From positions 60,300-124,299 of the forward strand of contig VGZA01000007.1 of the NCBI GenBank assembly GCA_016872775.1: a stretch of DNA of 64,000 bases. Reading direction: 5' to 3'. Below the pieces are notes generated by a model. It worked only from the letters and a program-made list of their open reading frames with translations, had not been told where the DNA came from and did no database searches. The stretch comes from Planctomycetota bacterium. GTDB lineage: Bacteria > Planctomycetota > Planctomycetia > Pirellulales > Pirellulaceae. A program made the position numbers and the translations under genes. Shown piece after piece: positions 32,973 through 42,147 of this stretch; position 1 is the stretch's first letter, and the number at the start of each line of letters is the position of its first letter.

Positions 32973-35683
32973 TACGGAACGCCGCCCCGGAATCGATGAC
33001 GCGAGGTGACTGGCTCACCGAACTGGTCGCCGACTGTTTGAAGCTGCCCGCCCAGGAACTCGACAAGGCCGTGCCGCTGTCACGATACGGTCTGGATTCG
33101 CTGGCGGCGGTTCAACTCACCACCGCACTCGGGGGCGAGTTGAACCTCGATCTGCCCGACGACCTGCTGCTCGATCATCCCGACATTGCATCGCTCGAAG
33201 ATTTTGTCGCCCGACAACTGGCCGGTGAGCCTTCGACGCGACGGCGCGACGCCTGCGATCGCGACCCTTGGCGGCAAATGAGCGAAGACGCTCAGCTCCC
33301 TGACGATCTTTCCCCGGCCACGAGCGCCGGCGTGTGCGATGCGCCTCGCAACATTCTGCTCAGCGGGGCAACCGGTTTTCTCGGCGCCTACTTGCTATCG
33401 GCCTTGCTGGAGCAGACATCGGCCGACCTCCTCTGCCTGGTGAGGCCCGGACGAGACTCGTCCGATCCGATGCGCCGCGTACACGACAACCTCGCGCGAT
33501 ATCGGCTCTGGAAGTCCGGCTACGCCGATCGGATCACCGTGGTCGTCGGTGACCTGTTGCGGCCCCGGCTGGGACTCGGCACGAACAGTTACCTGGAGCT
33601 TTGCCGGAAGGTCGACGTAATCTACCACGGTGCGGCGGCGGTAAACTGGGTCTACTCCTACGACAGCCTTCGCGACGTGAATGTGCTTGGCACACGGGAA
33701 ATGTTGCGACTGGCGTGCGAAGAACGACCAAAGCCCTTCCACTTTATTTCGTCGCTCGCCACCTGTTACTCCACGATGGGAGCGGACACGGTCACGGAGC
33801 GGAACGACTGCCTTGCCCATCTGCGCGGACTGCATCTCGGTTACGCGCAGAGTAAGTGCGTGGCGGAATCACTGGTGCGAGCCGCGTCCGGTCGCGGCTT
33901 GCGGGCAACCATCATTCGTCCGGGATTGATTCTGGGTGATCGCCGAACCGGCTTATCCAGTCCCGACGAATTGCTGCCGTCGATGATCCGTGGTTGCATC
34001 CGTATGGGCGTGGCGCCCGACCTGGACTGGCAACTCGCCAGTTGCCCCGTCGACCATGCCGCGGATGCGATCGTGGCGCTCTCGCGCCGGCCTGGCAATT
34101 TGCTCGAGGTCTATCATCTGACGGGAAGCCCCCAGCGCAATTGGCGCGAAGTGGTTCTCTGGTTGAACCTGTTCGGGTACGACTTGCCGCTGATTGCGTT
34201 TCGCGACTGGCTTGCGAGACTCGATATCGAGGCCAGATCCGCCGAGCATCCTTTGCACGGGCTGCGGCCGTTCTTTCGCATGGAGCCGCAAGGAGGTGGC
34301 GGCCTGACTCTGCCGGAACTGCTATCGCTTCCGACAGCGCGTCGCATATCTGGAACCCGCACGGACGAGCTGCTCACCCAACTCTCGCGCCCTCAGAGCG
34401 CGGTCAACGCGCAGTTGCTCAACCGCTGCGTCCGCTCGCTCATTGAGCGTCAACTCCTGCCGCCGACGCAACGTCATATGACGGACCAATCCTGTACCAG
34501 CTCATCGGCGCCGTCGTTGCATCGGCCCTGGCGAGACATCTTGACGCAGGTGTTGCGCGATGACGATAACGACCCGACTTTGCGGATCCGTGAACTCGTC
34601 ACGCTGCAGGAGACTTGGGAAAACAGCATCGCCTCGGAATTGACCGCCTGGCGGCACGGGACGCGTGCCGGGCTGTTCCGATTCAGGGTTGTCGTCGAGT
34701 CGGAGCGTGCCGGCAGTGAGCATGCGCGCGAACTGTTCGTCAAGGCCAAGCCTGCCGACATCGACGTGATGGATGTTCTGCAAACCGTCTCGTCCCTTTG
34801 CAGTTCCGCAGCGGGACGCGCATTCGCCAGATACCGTGACCAGCTCGGCATCCGGCGCTGTCACGATCGGGAAATCGCCATTTATCGCCAGACCGACGAT
34901 CGCTTCCGCCGTCATCTACCGCGGCTGTTTGGCCATTTACAGGACGACGCACAACGACAATGGATTCTGGTGATGGAGAGCCTGTCAGGCTTAGAATTGC
35001 TCGACTCCGTCGAAGATCATTCTACCTGGCGCCGCGAACATATCGAGGCAGCGGTACGGGGCATCGCCGATCTGCATGCGGTCTGGCTGGGCCGCGACGC
35101 CGAGCTCCGAGCCCAGCCCTGGCTGGGCGCGGTCCCGTCCGCGGACGAGATGCGCACGATGGCCGACTGGTGGCGGGCAATCCACTGCTACGCTCAACGC
35201 TTCTTAGCCGACTGGATGCCCGCGGAAGTGCAGGTCCAACTGCATCGCATCGTCGAGACCGCAGGTGATTGGTGGAGCGGCCTGGAATTGCTGCCTCGAA
35301 CACTGATCCACAACGACTTCAATCCTCGCAACCTGGCATTTCGCCGCGCAGGATCGGAGGGCCTGCGATTGTGCGTCTACGACTGGGAATTAGCCTGTCT
35401 TGGTTTGCCGCAGCGCGACCTGGCCGAACTTCTGTGCTTCGTGCTTCCACCGGCCTCTGCCGCCGAAGCGGCGCCGTATTACCTCGAACTGCACCGAACG
35501 GCGTTGCAACATGCTTCGGGGCGCCCCATCGACCGGCAACTGTGGCGAGACGGCTTCGACTTCGCGCTCCGCGACCTGATGCTCCAGCGACTGCCGCTAT
35601 ACGCCCTGGTTCATACGTTTCGTCGACAACGGTTCCTCGAAAGGGTCGTGCGCACGTGGCAAGCATTGTTCAAGGCAAGGTAG
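32969..35683 (+). CDS. ACP - thioester reductase - APH-type kinase fusion
   Basis: A 904-residue three-part protein. Residues 12-85: acyl carrier domain with the phosphopantetheine Ser44 (YGLDSLAAVQL). About 125-490: NAD(P)-dependent thioester reductase of the extended SDR type, with nucleotide loop LLSGATGFLGAYLL, SSLATCYS, and catalytic Tyr292/Lys296 (YAQSK). About 520-900: aminoglycoside phosphotransferase/choline kinase fold, with Brenner motif HNDFNPRN at 781-788 and metal-binding YDWE (Asp805). Expected sequence: the FAAL loads ACP, the reductase releases an aldehyde or alcohol, the kinase phosphorylates an alcohol. The reductase-kinase combination is unusual. Last gene of the operon, ATGA overlap upstream. 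Confidence 0.92.
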   Translation: MIRNAAPESMTRGDWLTELVADCLKLPAQELDKAVPLSRYGLDSLAAVQLTTALGGELNLDLPDDLLLDHPDIASLEDFVARQLAGEPSTRRRDACDRDPWRQMSEDAQLPDDLSPATSAGVCDAPRNILLSGATGFLGAYLLSALLEQTSADLLCLVRPGRDSSDPMRRVHDNLARYRLWKSGYADRITVVVGDLLRPRLGLGTNSYLELCRKVDVIYHGAAAVNWVYSYDSLRDVNVLGTREMLRLACEERPKPFHFISSLATCYSTMGADTVTERNDCLAHLRGLHLGYAQSKCVAESLVRAASGRGLRATIIRPGLILGDRRTGLSSPDELLPSMIRGCIRMGVAPDLDWQLASCPVDHAADAIVALSRRPGNLLEVYHLTGSPQRNWREVVLWLNLFGYDLPLIAFRDWLARLDIEARSAEHPLHGLRPFFRMEPQGGGGLTLPELLSLPTARRISGTRTDELLTQLSRPQSAVNAQLLNRCVRSLIERQLLPPTQRHMTDQSCTSSSAPSLHRPWRDILTQVLRDDDNDPTLRIRELVTLQETWENSIASELTAWRHGTRAGLFRFRVVVESERAGSEHARELFVKAKPADIDVMDVLQTVSSLCSSAAGRAFARYRDQLGIRRCHDREIAIYRQTDDRFRRHLPRLFGHLQDDAQRQWILVMESLSGLELLDSVEDHSTWRREHIEAAVRGIADLHAVWLGRDAELRAQPWLGAVPSADEMRTMADWWRAIHCYAQRFLADWMPAEVQVQLHRIVETAGDWWSGLELLPRTLIHNDFNPRNLAFRRAGSEGLRLCVYDWELACLGLPQRDLAELLCFVLPPASAAEAAPYYLELHRTALQHASGRPIDRQLWRDGFDFALRDLMLQRLPLYALVHTFRRQRFLERVVRTWQALFKAR

Positions 35684-35762
35684 GTTGAGAAGTGAGAAGT
35701 GGCTGGGGCATCCTACATCTGTTATCGGGTTGTCTTGCGTTATTTTGCGACGCGATTTTGTG

Positions 35763-35808
35763 GTCGAGTTGCTCCGCAACTCGACGCCGAGTCGCGGAGC
35801 GACTCGGC
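35763..35808. terminator. Twin perfect 10-bp hairpins between convergent genes
   Basis: GTCGAGTTGC (35763-35772) pairs with GCAACTCGAC (35776-35785) around TCC; directly abutting, GCCGAGTCGC (35786-35795) pairs with GCGACTCGGC (35799-35808) around GGA. The two loops are complementary. Position between two converging genes suits a bidirectional terminator, but no T-run is present. Confidence 0.65.
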
Positions 35809-35828
35809 CACGTTGCGACTCGGCCGCG

Positions 35829-36878
35829 CTACGGCGCTGCTTCCTGCAGATTCTGCAACGGCACCATGATTCCGTTGCCGGCCCGGCTTTCGTCCATCGC
35901 CTGGAGAAATGCAAAGATTTCCAGCGTCTCAGCGAGAGTCACCGGCGGTTCGGCTCCTTTGAAGAACTTCGCGACTTCGATCGCCAGCCCGCGATAGCCC
36001 ATGTATCTGTCGTCGGTTGGCACGACGCCTTTGATCGGAATTCCATGGCCGTAAATGCCGGCCGTCGAGACTCCCTGGTCGCCAAATACGGTGGCGCTGT
36101 ACTTCACGGCCCCGTTCTTCACGCCTCGGTAGGTCCCCACGCGACCATCCTTCCAGACGGCGGTTACTGACTCAGCCGTCGGCGTTGAGTTGCAGCTGAG
36201 CCTTTCGACGCCCGGACCCATAATCGCATAGAGCGTTTCGATGCTATGCAGAGGTCGCGTGAACCTATCGGCATCGGCGGCCTTCAGGTCGTAGCCACCA
36301 TAAACGTCACACCCAATTACCTTGCCGACTTCGGGATGGTTGCGCATGCCGGCGAAGCCCGGACTGAAACGGTGCTGTGAACTACTCCAACAGGGCGTTT
36401 TCAACTGTTTGGCGATTCGATCGATGGCGACAGCATCGCTCGGTTCCGCGGCCACCGGGCGGCCAATGAACAGCCGTTTACCGGACTTCAAAACGGACCG
36501 AGCCTGCTCGCGATGGAGTCGACCGTCGAGGCTCCAGATCATGACCGCATCGCAGAGGTTCAGCAGCTCATCGAGGGATTGAACAAACTCCACCGGCTGC
36601 ACTTCCTGCTGGTCCTTGTACAGACTCAGGATCTGTTCTCTCCATCGTTCGGTGAGCACGGCGCTTTCAGGATAGTCGGGGCTGATCACTGGCAGCGCCG
36701 CGGTAACCCTCAATCCGGCCAATTCCGCGTCGGCCTTGGGATCGTTGAAAAAGGCCACGTACTCGACGGCCTGGTAGTTATCGATGCCGAGAATGCCCAC
36801 CCTGACCGGCTCGGCGGCATGAACTACAAGCACGAATCCCCAGGCAATGGATGCCAGCACCGCGGTTCGTATCGTCAT
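35829..36878 (-). CDS. Exported Gfo/Idh/MocA-like oxidoreductase
   Basis: A 349-residue protein with a Sec signal (MTIRTAVLASIAWGFVLVVHAAE). The Rossmann part begins VRVGILGIDNY, with DAVMIWSLDGRLHREQARSVLKSGKRLFIGRP as the cofactor-proximal block. The usual EKP motif is replaced by GRP, so the catalytic Lys is missing. The C-terminal substrate domain is recognisable but short. Such exported, motif-poor members are common in planctomycetes and may bind sugar derivatives rather than oxidise them. AGGA lies about 9 bases before the ATG. It converges on the lipid operon. Confidence 0.78.
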   Translation of the reverse strand: MTIRTAVLASIAWGFVLVVHAAEPVRVGILGIDNYQAVEYVAFFNDPKADAELAGLRVTAALPVISPDYPESAVLTERWREQILSLYKDQQEVQPVEFVQSLDELLNLCDAVMIWSLDGRLHREQARSVLKSGKRLFIGRPVAAEPSDAVAIDRIAKQLKTPCWSSSQHRFSPGFAGMRNHPEVGKVIGCDVYGGYDLKAADADRFTRPLHSIETLYAIMGPGVERLSCNSTPTAESVTAVWKDGRVGTYRGVKNGAVKYSATVFGDQGVSTAGIYGHGIPIKGVVPTDDRYMGYRGLAIEVAKFFKGAEPPVTLAETLEIFAFLQAMDESRAGNGIMVPLQNLQEAAP

Positions 36879-37235
36879 GGAAATGTGTCCTGATTATCGG
36901 TCGACGGTTCGCCGGACGTCGATCCGGCGATATAAAAATGCCCAAAACAGAATAGCAAGCGGGTGCTTTGACACAAGATTACGACTACGATCGTCCGCCA
37001 ATGCTTGCCTCAGCCGTTCCGTGCGGCCGATCGATCCTCCTCAACCTGGGTGCGATCCGCCCGCCCAACGATGAGCTTGATCGCGGATTCGGTTGATGAG
37101 TTCTGGAGCCGTTGGGCCGACGAAGATCAGGATGATCGCCGCAACGACGGCCCGGTGTGACAAGACCAACGGCATCATCGAAAGTCGTTTTGCCGGGCGC
37201 AGTGACAATTCGCCGTGGAACGTCAAATCGGTGCT
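36879..37235. other. Intergenic region, nothing convincing
   Basis: About 360 bases between two minus-strand genes. Minus-strand frames here include a hydrophobic segment (VVAAIILIFVGPTAPELI), but no start, ribosome-binding site or family was recognised, so I do not call a gene. Promoter of the 35829-36878 gene is expected at its left side. Confidence 0.4.
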
Positions 37236-38648
37236 TCAACTGACGAGTTCCGGCAACGGCCGGTGCTCACCGACGAGGTACTGCGGGCGACCGGCCAGAT
37301 CGTGAAACTGGGTGGTGGCCACGTCGATCCCGAGTCGGTCGTAAATCGACGCGAAGATTTCGCGAAAATGGACCGGCCTAGTGGCAGGCTCTTCGCCCCA
37401 ACGGGTTGTCGAGCCGATCACCTGACCAGTGCACAGGCCGCCACCGGCCAGCAGAGCGCCGCCGACTTTGGGCCAGTGATCTCGACCGGCGTCGGCGTTG
37501 ATCTTCGGTGTACGCCCGAACTCGCCCCAAGCCACCACCGCAACGTCGTCAAGCATGCCGCGATCTTTGAGGTCGTCGAGCAGCGCGGAGATTCCGAGAT
37601 CGAACAGGGGCAACGCCCCGCGGGCCTCGCCAAACGCGTCCTTATGCCAGTCCCAGTTGTAGTCGCCCCGCAGCATGCGGCCAAATGGCCAGCGGCTGAA
37701 CGCCAACGTCACACAACGAGCCCCCGCTTCAATTAACCGCCGTGCCAGAAGGAATTGATCCAGCAGCGTGCGGCCTTGCCGCTCGTTGGGATACGCACGA
37801 TCCAGGCCGTACCGCGAGCGAACCTGACTGTCCTCCTTTTGCAGGTCGAGCGCCTCCGCCAACCGTGGCGACGTGAGCAGTTCAAATGCCTGCCGATGAA
37901 ACTCGTCGAGCCCTTCGACCCCAGACCGCCGATCGAACGCTCGACGGAACCGATCGAAACCACCCAACAACGCGCGCCGATCGGACAGCCGATGCAGACT
38001 CACCTCATTCAACGTGATGTTGCGGCGATCGACCGCGTGGGCTTCGAAACCCGCATGGGCCGATCCCAAGTACCCAGGTTGGCCCGGCGGCGTTCGCAGA
38101 ATAAACCTCGCGTCCGCGTCAATCGGAGTAAGATCCACCGACGGCGGAACGCCATCCACCCGCGGGCCTAATTTCCGCGACAACACCGCGCCAATCGAAG
38201 GCCAGTTGCCAGGCGGAAATCCGGGAACCAGCGGCGAGGAATCCATCGCAGGATGCGACTCCCAGCCTGTCGAACACCAGTGGGTGTTGTGATCGTCGTG
38301 AAATCCGACCAGCGAACGAACGACAGTCAACCGTTCCGCCCGGCTTGCCAATTGCGGCAGCAACTCGCAGATCTCCATCCCGGGAACATTCGTGGCGATC
38401 GGACGAAACTCGCCTCGGATCTCCGCCGGCGCGTCCGGCTTCAAATCGTACATGTCCAGATGCGAAGGTCCGCCTGGCAACAGGATCATAATGATCCCCT
38501 TCGCCGGCTTGCGAACCCCGCTCTGCGACTCCGCCCGCAACAAGCCCGGAAGCGACAATCCGCCCAGCGCCAACCCGCCAATCCGCATCCATGTGCGGCG
38601 CGAATGCCCATCGCAATATCGCGACCCAACGCCAGGAATCGTCAGCAT
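37236..38648 (-). CDS. DUF1501 exported protein
   Basis: A 470-residue DUF1501 member (alkaline-phosphatase/sulfatase-like fold). The N-terminal RRTWMRIGGLALGGLSLPG is a Tat-type leader. Family blocks: GIIMILLPGGPSHLDMYDLKPDAP, VPGMEICELLPQLA, VVRSLVGFHDDHNTHWCSTG, VAVVAWGEFGRTPKIN and GRDHWPKVGGALLAGGGL. Usually DUF1501 genes sit beside a DUF1549/DUF1553 cytochrome-type gene; none is adjacent here. GAGG lies 7 bases before the ATG. Function of the family is not established; extracytoplasmic. Confidence 0.93.
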   Translation of the reverse strand: MLTIPGVGSRYCDGHSRRTWMRIGGLALGGLSLPGLLRAESQSGVRKPAKGIIMILLPGGPSHLDMYDLKPDAPAEIRGEFRPIATNVPGMEICELLPQLASRAERLTVVRSLVGFHDDHNTHWCSTGWESHPAMDSSPLVPGFPPGNWPSIGAVLSRKLGPRVDGVPPSVDLTPIDADARFILRTPPGQPGYLGSAHAGFEAHAVDRRNITLNEVSLHRLSDRRALLGGFDRFRRAFDRRSGVEGLDEFHRQAFELLTSPRLAEALDLQKEDSQVRSRYGLDRAYPNERQGRTLLDQFLLARRLIEAGARCVTLAFSRWPFGRMLRGDYNWDWHKDAFGEARGALPLFDLGISALLDDLKDRGMLDDVAVVAWGEFGRTPKINADAGRDHWPKVGGALLAGGGLCTGQVIGSTTRWGEEPATRPVHFREIFASIYDRLGIDVATTQFHDLAGRPQYLVGEHRPLPELVS

Positions 38649-38833
38649 TGTCAGGCCTCGGGTGGGGAACGGGGAACGGGTTGGGGTTCAGGGTTCGGAT
38701 TTAGGGACAACTCTATTCGAACGCGGATGCTTCGTTTGGGGAACAGAAATTGTGAAAAAACATGCAAATTGAAAATTGAAAATTGGTAAATTGGGTTGCT
38801 CGGGCGATGGTGGCGATAGAAAACGAGGTAGTC

Positions 38834-40336
38834 ATGAAACGTGTGATTGTCGGAGGCATCAGTCATGAGACCAGCACGTTTACGCCGGTAGCCACCACGT
38901 TGCAAAGCTACCTGGAGCGGTTCCTGCTGCGCGGGGATGAGATTCTCAAAGTCTTGCGGGGAACGAACACACCGATCGGCGGCTTTATCGACGGCGCGGA
39001 GAAGCATGGTTTTGAGGTGATTCCAACCTTGTTTGCCGAAGCACACACCAGCGCGCCGACACCTCGACCGTTGTTCGACAGTCTCGTCAACGAGTTGCTC
39101 GAGCGGATCGAGGCGACTGGACCCGTCGATGGCGTGCTCTTGGAGCTGCATGGCTCGATGTGCGCCGGGGATCTCGACGGCCCGGATGCCGTTGCCGATG
39201 CCGAGGGCCACATTCTGACGCAGATTCGTCGCGTCGTCGGGCCGAACCTGCCGATCCTCGCCGAACTCGATATCCACTCCAACGTCACACCACAAATGGT
39301 GGAAATGGCTGACGTTCTGATCGGACGCAGATCGTATCCCGAAATCGACATGGCCGAACGGGCCCGCGATTGCACCGACGTACTGGCTCGCATCTGGCAC
39401 CACGGCCTGCGCCCCACCATGGCACTCCATCAGATTCCGATGGTCTGGGGAATGAACCAGGTCACCGCCCACTCGCCAATGCGCGAAGCGATTGCCGAAT
39501 TGCAACGGATCGAGTCTCAACCGGGCGTCGTCTGCGGCTCGATTGCGACCTGCTACTTTCTCGCCGACGTACCCGACATGGGCGCTTCCGTGTACGTCGT
39601 CACCGACAACGACCAGAGGGCCGCACAGCGGTATGCGGATCAGTTAGGACGATGGTGCTACGAGCGCCGTGCCGACTGGCATTTTTACATGCCACCGACG
39701 CGCGAGGCGCTGGCACTTGCCCAGGCTGCCGGACGTTTTCCCGTCGTCTTCGCCGACATGCGGGACAACACCGGCGGTGGCTCGCCGGGCGACAGCACCG
39801 GAATGCTGCAAACCTTCGTCGAAGCCGGACTGCGAGACGCCTGCGTTCTCAACATCACCGATCCGCACGCCGTTCAGCAATGTTGGACCGCCGGCGTCGG
39901 GGCGACAGTGACACTCGACGTCGGCGGGAAGGCGTCGCCCCTTCAAGGCTCACCCGTACGAATGACCGCCCACGTCGTCGCCCTCTCGGATGGCAGATTT
40001 CGCTACGACGGACCGATGTTCGCCGGCTTGGAAAACTGCCTCGGCCCATCGGCACATATTGAACAGAACGGAATTCATGTGCTGTTAACGACGTTGCGCG
40101 AACAACCGTTCGACACTGCCTTCGCGCGCAGCTTGCAACTCGATCCACGCCAGATGCGCTTCATCGGCGTCAAATCAGCAGCCCATTTTCGAGCCGGCTT
40201 CGAATCGTGGGCCGGCGCCATCTATGTCGTGTCGGAACCGAGTGTCCACGATCTGGGGAACTTGCCGTACACGCGATTAAACCGGCAGTTGTATCCGTTC
40301 CATGGCCCTGGTTCGTTTTCCTACCGCGGGGGATGA
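38834..40336 (+). CDS. M81 family metallopeptidase (MlrC-like)
   Basis: A 500-residue protein of the MlrC family: RVIVGGISHETSTFTPVATT at the N-terminus carries the His-Glu pair. LLELHGSMCAGDLDGPDA, LAELDIHSNVTPQMVE and RSYPEIDMAERAR form the metal site region, and VFADMRDNTGGGSPGDSTG is the signature of the C-terminal domain. MlrC itself degrades linearised microcystin; most family members have unknown peptide or amide substrates. The ATG at 38834 has GAGG 5 bases upstream; the frame is open to 38783 but without support. Monocistronic between divergent and convergent neighbours. Confidence 0.92.
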   Translation: MKRVIVGGISHETSTFTPVATTLQSYLERFLLRGDEILKVLRGTNTPIGGFIDGAEKHGFEVIPTLFAEAHTSAPTPRPLFDSLVNELLERIEATGPVDGVLLELHGSMCAGDLDGPDAVADAEGHILTQIRRVVGPNLPILAELDIHSNVTPQMVEMADVLIGRRSYPEIDMAERARDCTDVLARIWHHGLRPTMALHQIPMVWGMNQVTAHSPMREAIAELQRIESQPGVVCGSIATCYFLADVPDMGASVYVVTDNDQRAAQRYADQLGRWCYERRADWHFYMPPTREALALAQAAGRFPVVFADMRDNTGGGSPGDSTGMLQTFVEAGLRDACVLNITDPHAVQQCWTAGVGATVTLDVGGKASPLQGSPVRMTAHVVALSDGRFRYDGPMFAGLENCLGPSAHIEQNGIHVLLTTLREQPFDTAFARSLQLDPRQMRFIGVKSAAHFRAGFESWAGAIYVVSEPSVHDLGNLPYTRLNRQLYPFHGPGSFSYRGG

Positions 40337-40386
40337 GGTTACCGCGGAGTTGGCGGGGAGCGCGGAGAAGGATCTTAAAGAGATTA

Positions 40387-40401
40387 AGAGATAATATCTC
40401 T
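40387..40401. terminator. 15-bp palindrome between convergent genes
   Basis: AGAGATAATATCTCT, 7-bp arms around one central A, in an AT-rich island between the stops of the M81 gene and the DUF1643-like gene. Likely terminator or simple palindrome. Confidence 0.35.
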
Positions 40402-40415
40402 ATTCCCAGCTCGTA

Positions 40416-41117
40416 TCAACTTCGGCACTGTTGCACCATGTTATTGACCCATGCAATCTTCTGCTTCTGCAGGGATGGCAATGGGTGCAAGAACTTGTTT
40501 TTTGTACCCTGCTTCACCAGTCCCCTCACGCGGCTGGATTGGGTCAGTTTCGACTCGCAGCGCTCAATCAACGGGTCGAGTTCGCCGCTTAAGCCCCAGG
40601 CACGGATCACTGGAATCGAGCGGTATCTGGTAAGCTTCAAAGCTAATTCACCCTTGCGACGGTCCGAGAAAACCGAATGGGCGTCAAACGAAAAATCTTG
40701 CTCCAATCGCTTGAACTGCTTGAAGAACAGAGTGCTCTTGGTACATCGCAGGTCGGATAGATTCAGAACCCGGACGTGTCGCCACTGGCAATAGTGCATT
40801 AACCGCATGACCTGATACTGCGTCGTATCCGGCTTCGTCGGTACCAGCGAGACCGGCAACTCACCGATGGCGTCAGCGGGGATGGTGTTGTCGACCTCGA
40901 CCAATGGTCGGGACGAACCGGGATTCATCATGATGAACACCGCGTCGGGCTCCCGCTGGGAGAGAACCGGCAGTTTGGCCGGCGTTACAGCGGGCTCGAC
41001 GATCTCCAAAACACTGCGGCATAGCGCCGATCGCCGCCGCGATAGTTCGACAGTGTAAAAATGACCGAAGACGGCGTAGCGGCTCTTCAATCTTTCAGCG
41101 GGAATGAATCGCACCAT
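40416..41117 (-). CDS. DUF1643-like protein
   Basis: A 233-residue soluble protein. The core AVFIMMNPGSSRPLVEVDNT followed by TQYQVMRLMHYCQWRHVRVLNLSDLR resembles DUF1643 (the 'LLNPSTAD ... NLFALR' layout), a family of unknown function sometimes found near DNA-repair or defence genes. PVIRAWGLSGELDPLIERC fits its C-terminal part. The ATG overlaps the NUDIX stop (TGATG) with GGGG upstream. It is the last of four same-strand genes. Confidence 0.6.
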   Translation of the reverse strand: MVRFIPAERLKSRYAVFGHFYTVELSRRRSALCRSVLEIVEPAVTPAKLPVLSQREPDAVFIMMNPGSSRPLVEVDNTIPADAIGELPVSLVPTKPDTTQYQVMRLMHYCQWRHVRVLNLSDLRCTKSTLFFKQFKRLEQDFSFDAHSVFSDRRKGELALKLTRYRSIPVIRAWGLSGELDPLIERCESKLTQSSRVRGLVKQGTKNKFLHPLPSLQKQKIAWVNNMVQQCRS

Positions 41118-41596
41118 CAATTACCCCGCGGGAGTTTTCCCAAAACGATCCGTTCGCATTCCTCGACCAATTCAAATTGCGCTGCCTTGATCTTCCGTCC
41201 TGCCGCAGCCAGATCGAAAAACCCCGCCCGGTCGATTTCGGGAAATTTCATCCTGCGACCTGACTTCGGGGGCCACTCCATACTGAATGTGTTGCTGACA
41301 ATTGCGTCAGGGTCGCAGTCACCTTGGAAAGCCCAGGCATGCACGATCTTGCCTCCCTTTTGCACGATCGGCTTCAAGGCGATGAACGAACCCGTGGGCA
41401 CGAAGCCGGTCTCCTCTTCGAACTCACGCCTGGCGGTTTCGAGCAGATCCTCTTCCGGTTCAACCTCCCCCTTGGGAATCGTCCAAACGCCGTCATCCTT
41501 GTTCTTGAAGAACGGGCCACCGGGATGCCCAAGAAGTACCTGTAACTTTCCATCCCTGATGCGGTACATCAACAAACCAGCACTGACACGAGCCAT
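41117..41596 (-). CDS. NUDIX hydrolase
   Basis: A 159-residue NUDIX protein: SAGLLMYRIRDGKLQVLLGHPGG, then WTIPKGEVEPEEDLLETA and REFEEETGF, a complete Nudix box (GX5EX7REUXEEXGU). LVEECERIVLGKLP closes the fold. Likely cleaves a nucleoside diphosphate linkage in the cytosol; the exact substrate cannot be read. ATG at 41596 is preceded by AGGA; a TTG at 41617 overlapping the upstream stop is the alternative. Coupled downstream by a one-base overlap. Confidence 0.92.
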   Translation of the reverse strand: MARVSAGLLMYRIRDGKLQVLLGHPGGPFFKNKDDGVWTIPKGEVEPEEDLLETARREFEEETGFVPTGSFIALKPIVQKGGKIVHAWAFQGDCDPDAIVSNTFSMEWPPKSGRRMKFPEIDRAGFFDLAAAGRKIKAAQFELVEECERIVLGKLPRGN

Positions 41597-41613
41597 CGGC
41601 GCGATCCTGTCCG

Positions 41614-42138
41614 TCAATTCCGGTAGAAATCGATCCAGTGGAGGGCGATCGACCGGGGGTTTCCGTCAAAAAACGCCTGTGGCAACCGCAACTCAATATA
41701 GCCATCTTGCAGCGGGATGCCTTTGGCCGGCTTGCCATCCATGCCCACCATTCCAACCTCCATCCAAAACGGACTCTCGGCGTCCGGCGGCGCGTCTTCC
41801 CTGCCGTCCATCCAAAGTCGGACCTTGCCGTCCCCACTCGACACCGACAGTTCCAGTTTCACCTTGTCGTTCGTGACTCGGAAACTCTCCAGCCCCTGCA
41901 AGTATAGCCGGAGCACCACGACATCGGGCCATCGTTCGCCCTTGCGCTCGACAACCGCATTGCTGATCCCGAACGGGCTGTGGACCGACAAAATCACCCG
42001 GCCCATCTCCGCCTTCACTTCCACCCGGTCGCTGTCCCGCTTCGTCGTGATCTTGAACATCGGTACGCCGTCGGCCGCGATGGCCGTTGCGATAACGGCC
42101 AGAATCAGAAACCCAGAATGCACGAAATGCGGCATCAT
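41614..42138 (-). CDS. Small secreted hypothetical protein
   Basis: A 174-residue protein with a clear signal peptide (MMPHFVHSGFLILAVIATAIAADG). The mature part is all-beta by appearance (FKITTKRDSDRVEVKAEMGRV, VVVLRLYLQGLESFRV, GKVRLWMDGREDAPPD). No family recognised. GGGA precedes the tandem ATGs. It sits between the 42148 gene (9-base gap) and the NUDIX gene. Confidence 0.75.
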   Translation of the reverse strand: MMPHFVHSGFLILAVIATAIAADGVPMFKITTKRDSDRVEVKAEMGRVILSVHSPFGISNAVVERKGERWPDVVVLRLYLQGLESFRVTNDKVKLELSVSSGDGKVRLWMDGREDAPPDAESPFWMEVGMVGMDGKPAKGIPLQDGYIELRLPQAFFDGNPRSIALHWIDFYRN

Positions 42139-42147
42139 TCGTTCCCG

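Noticed and set aside
36985..37239. Minus-strand frames with a hydrophobic segment in the 36.9-37.2 kb gap
   Set aside because: No start signal, no family, and the frames conflict with each other.
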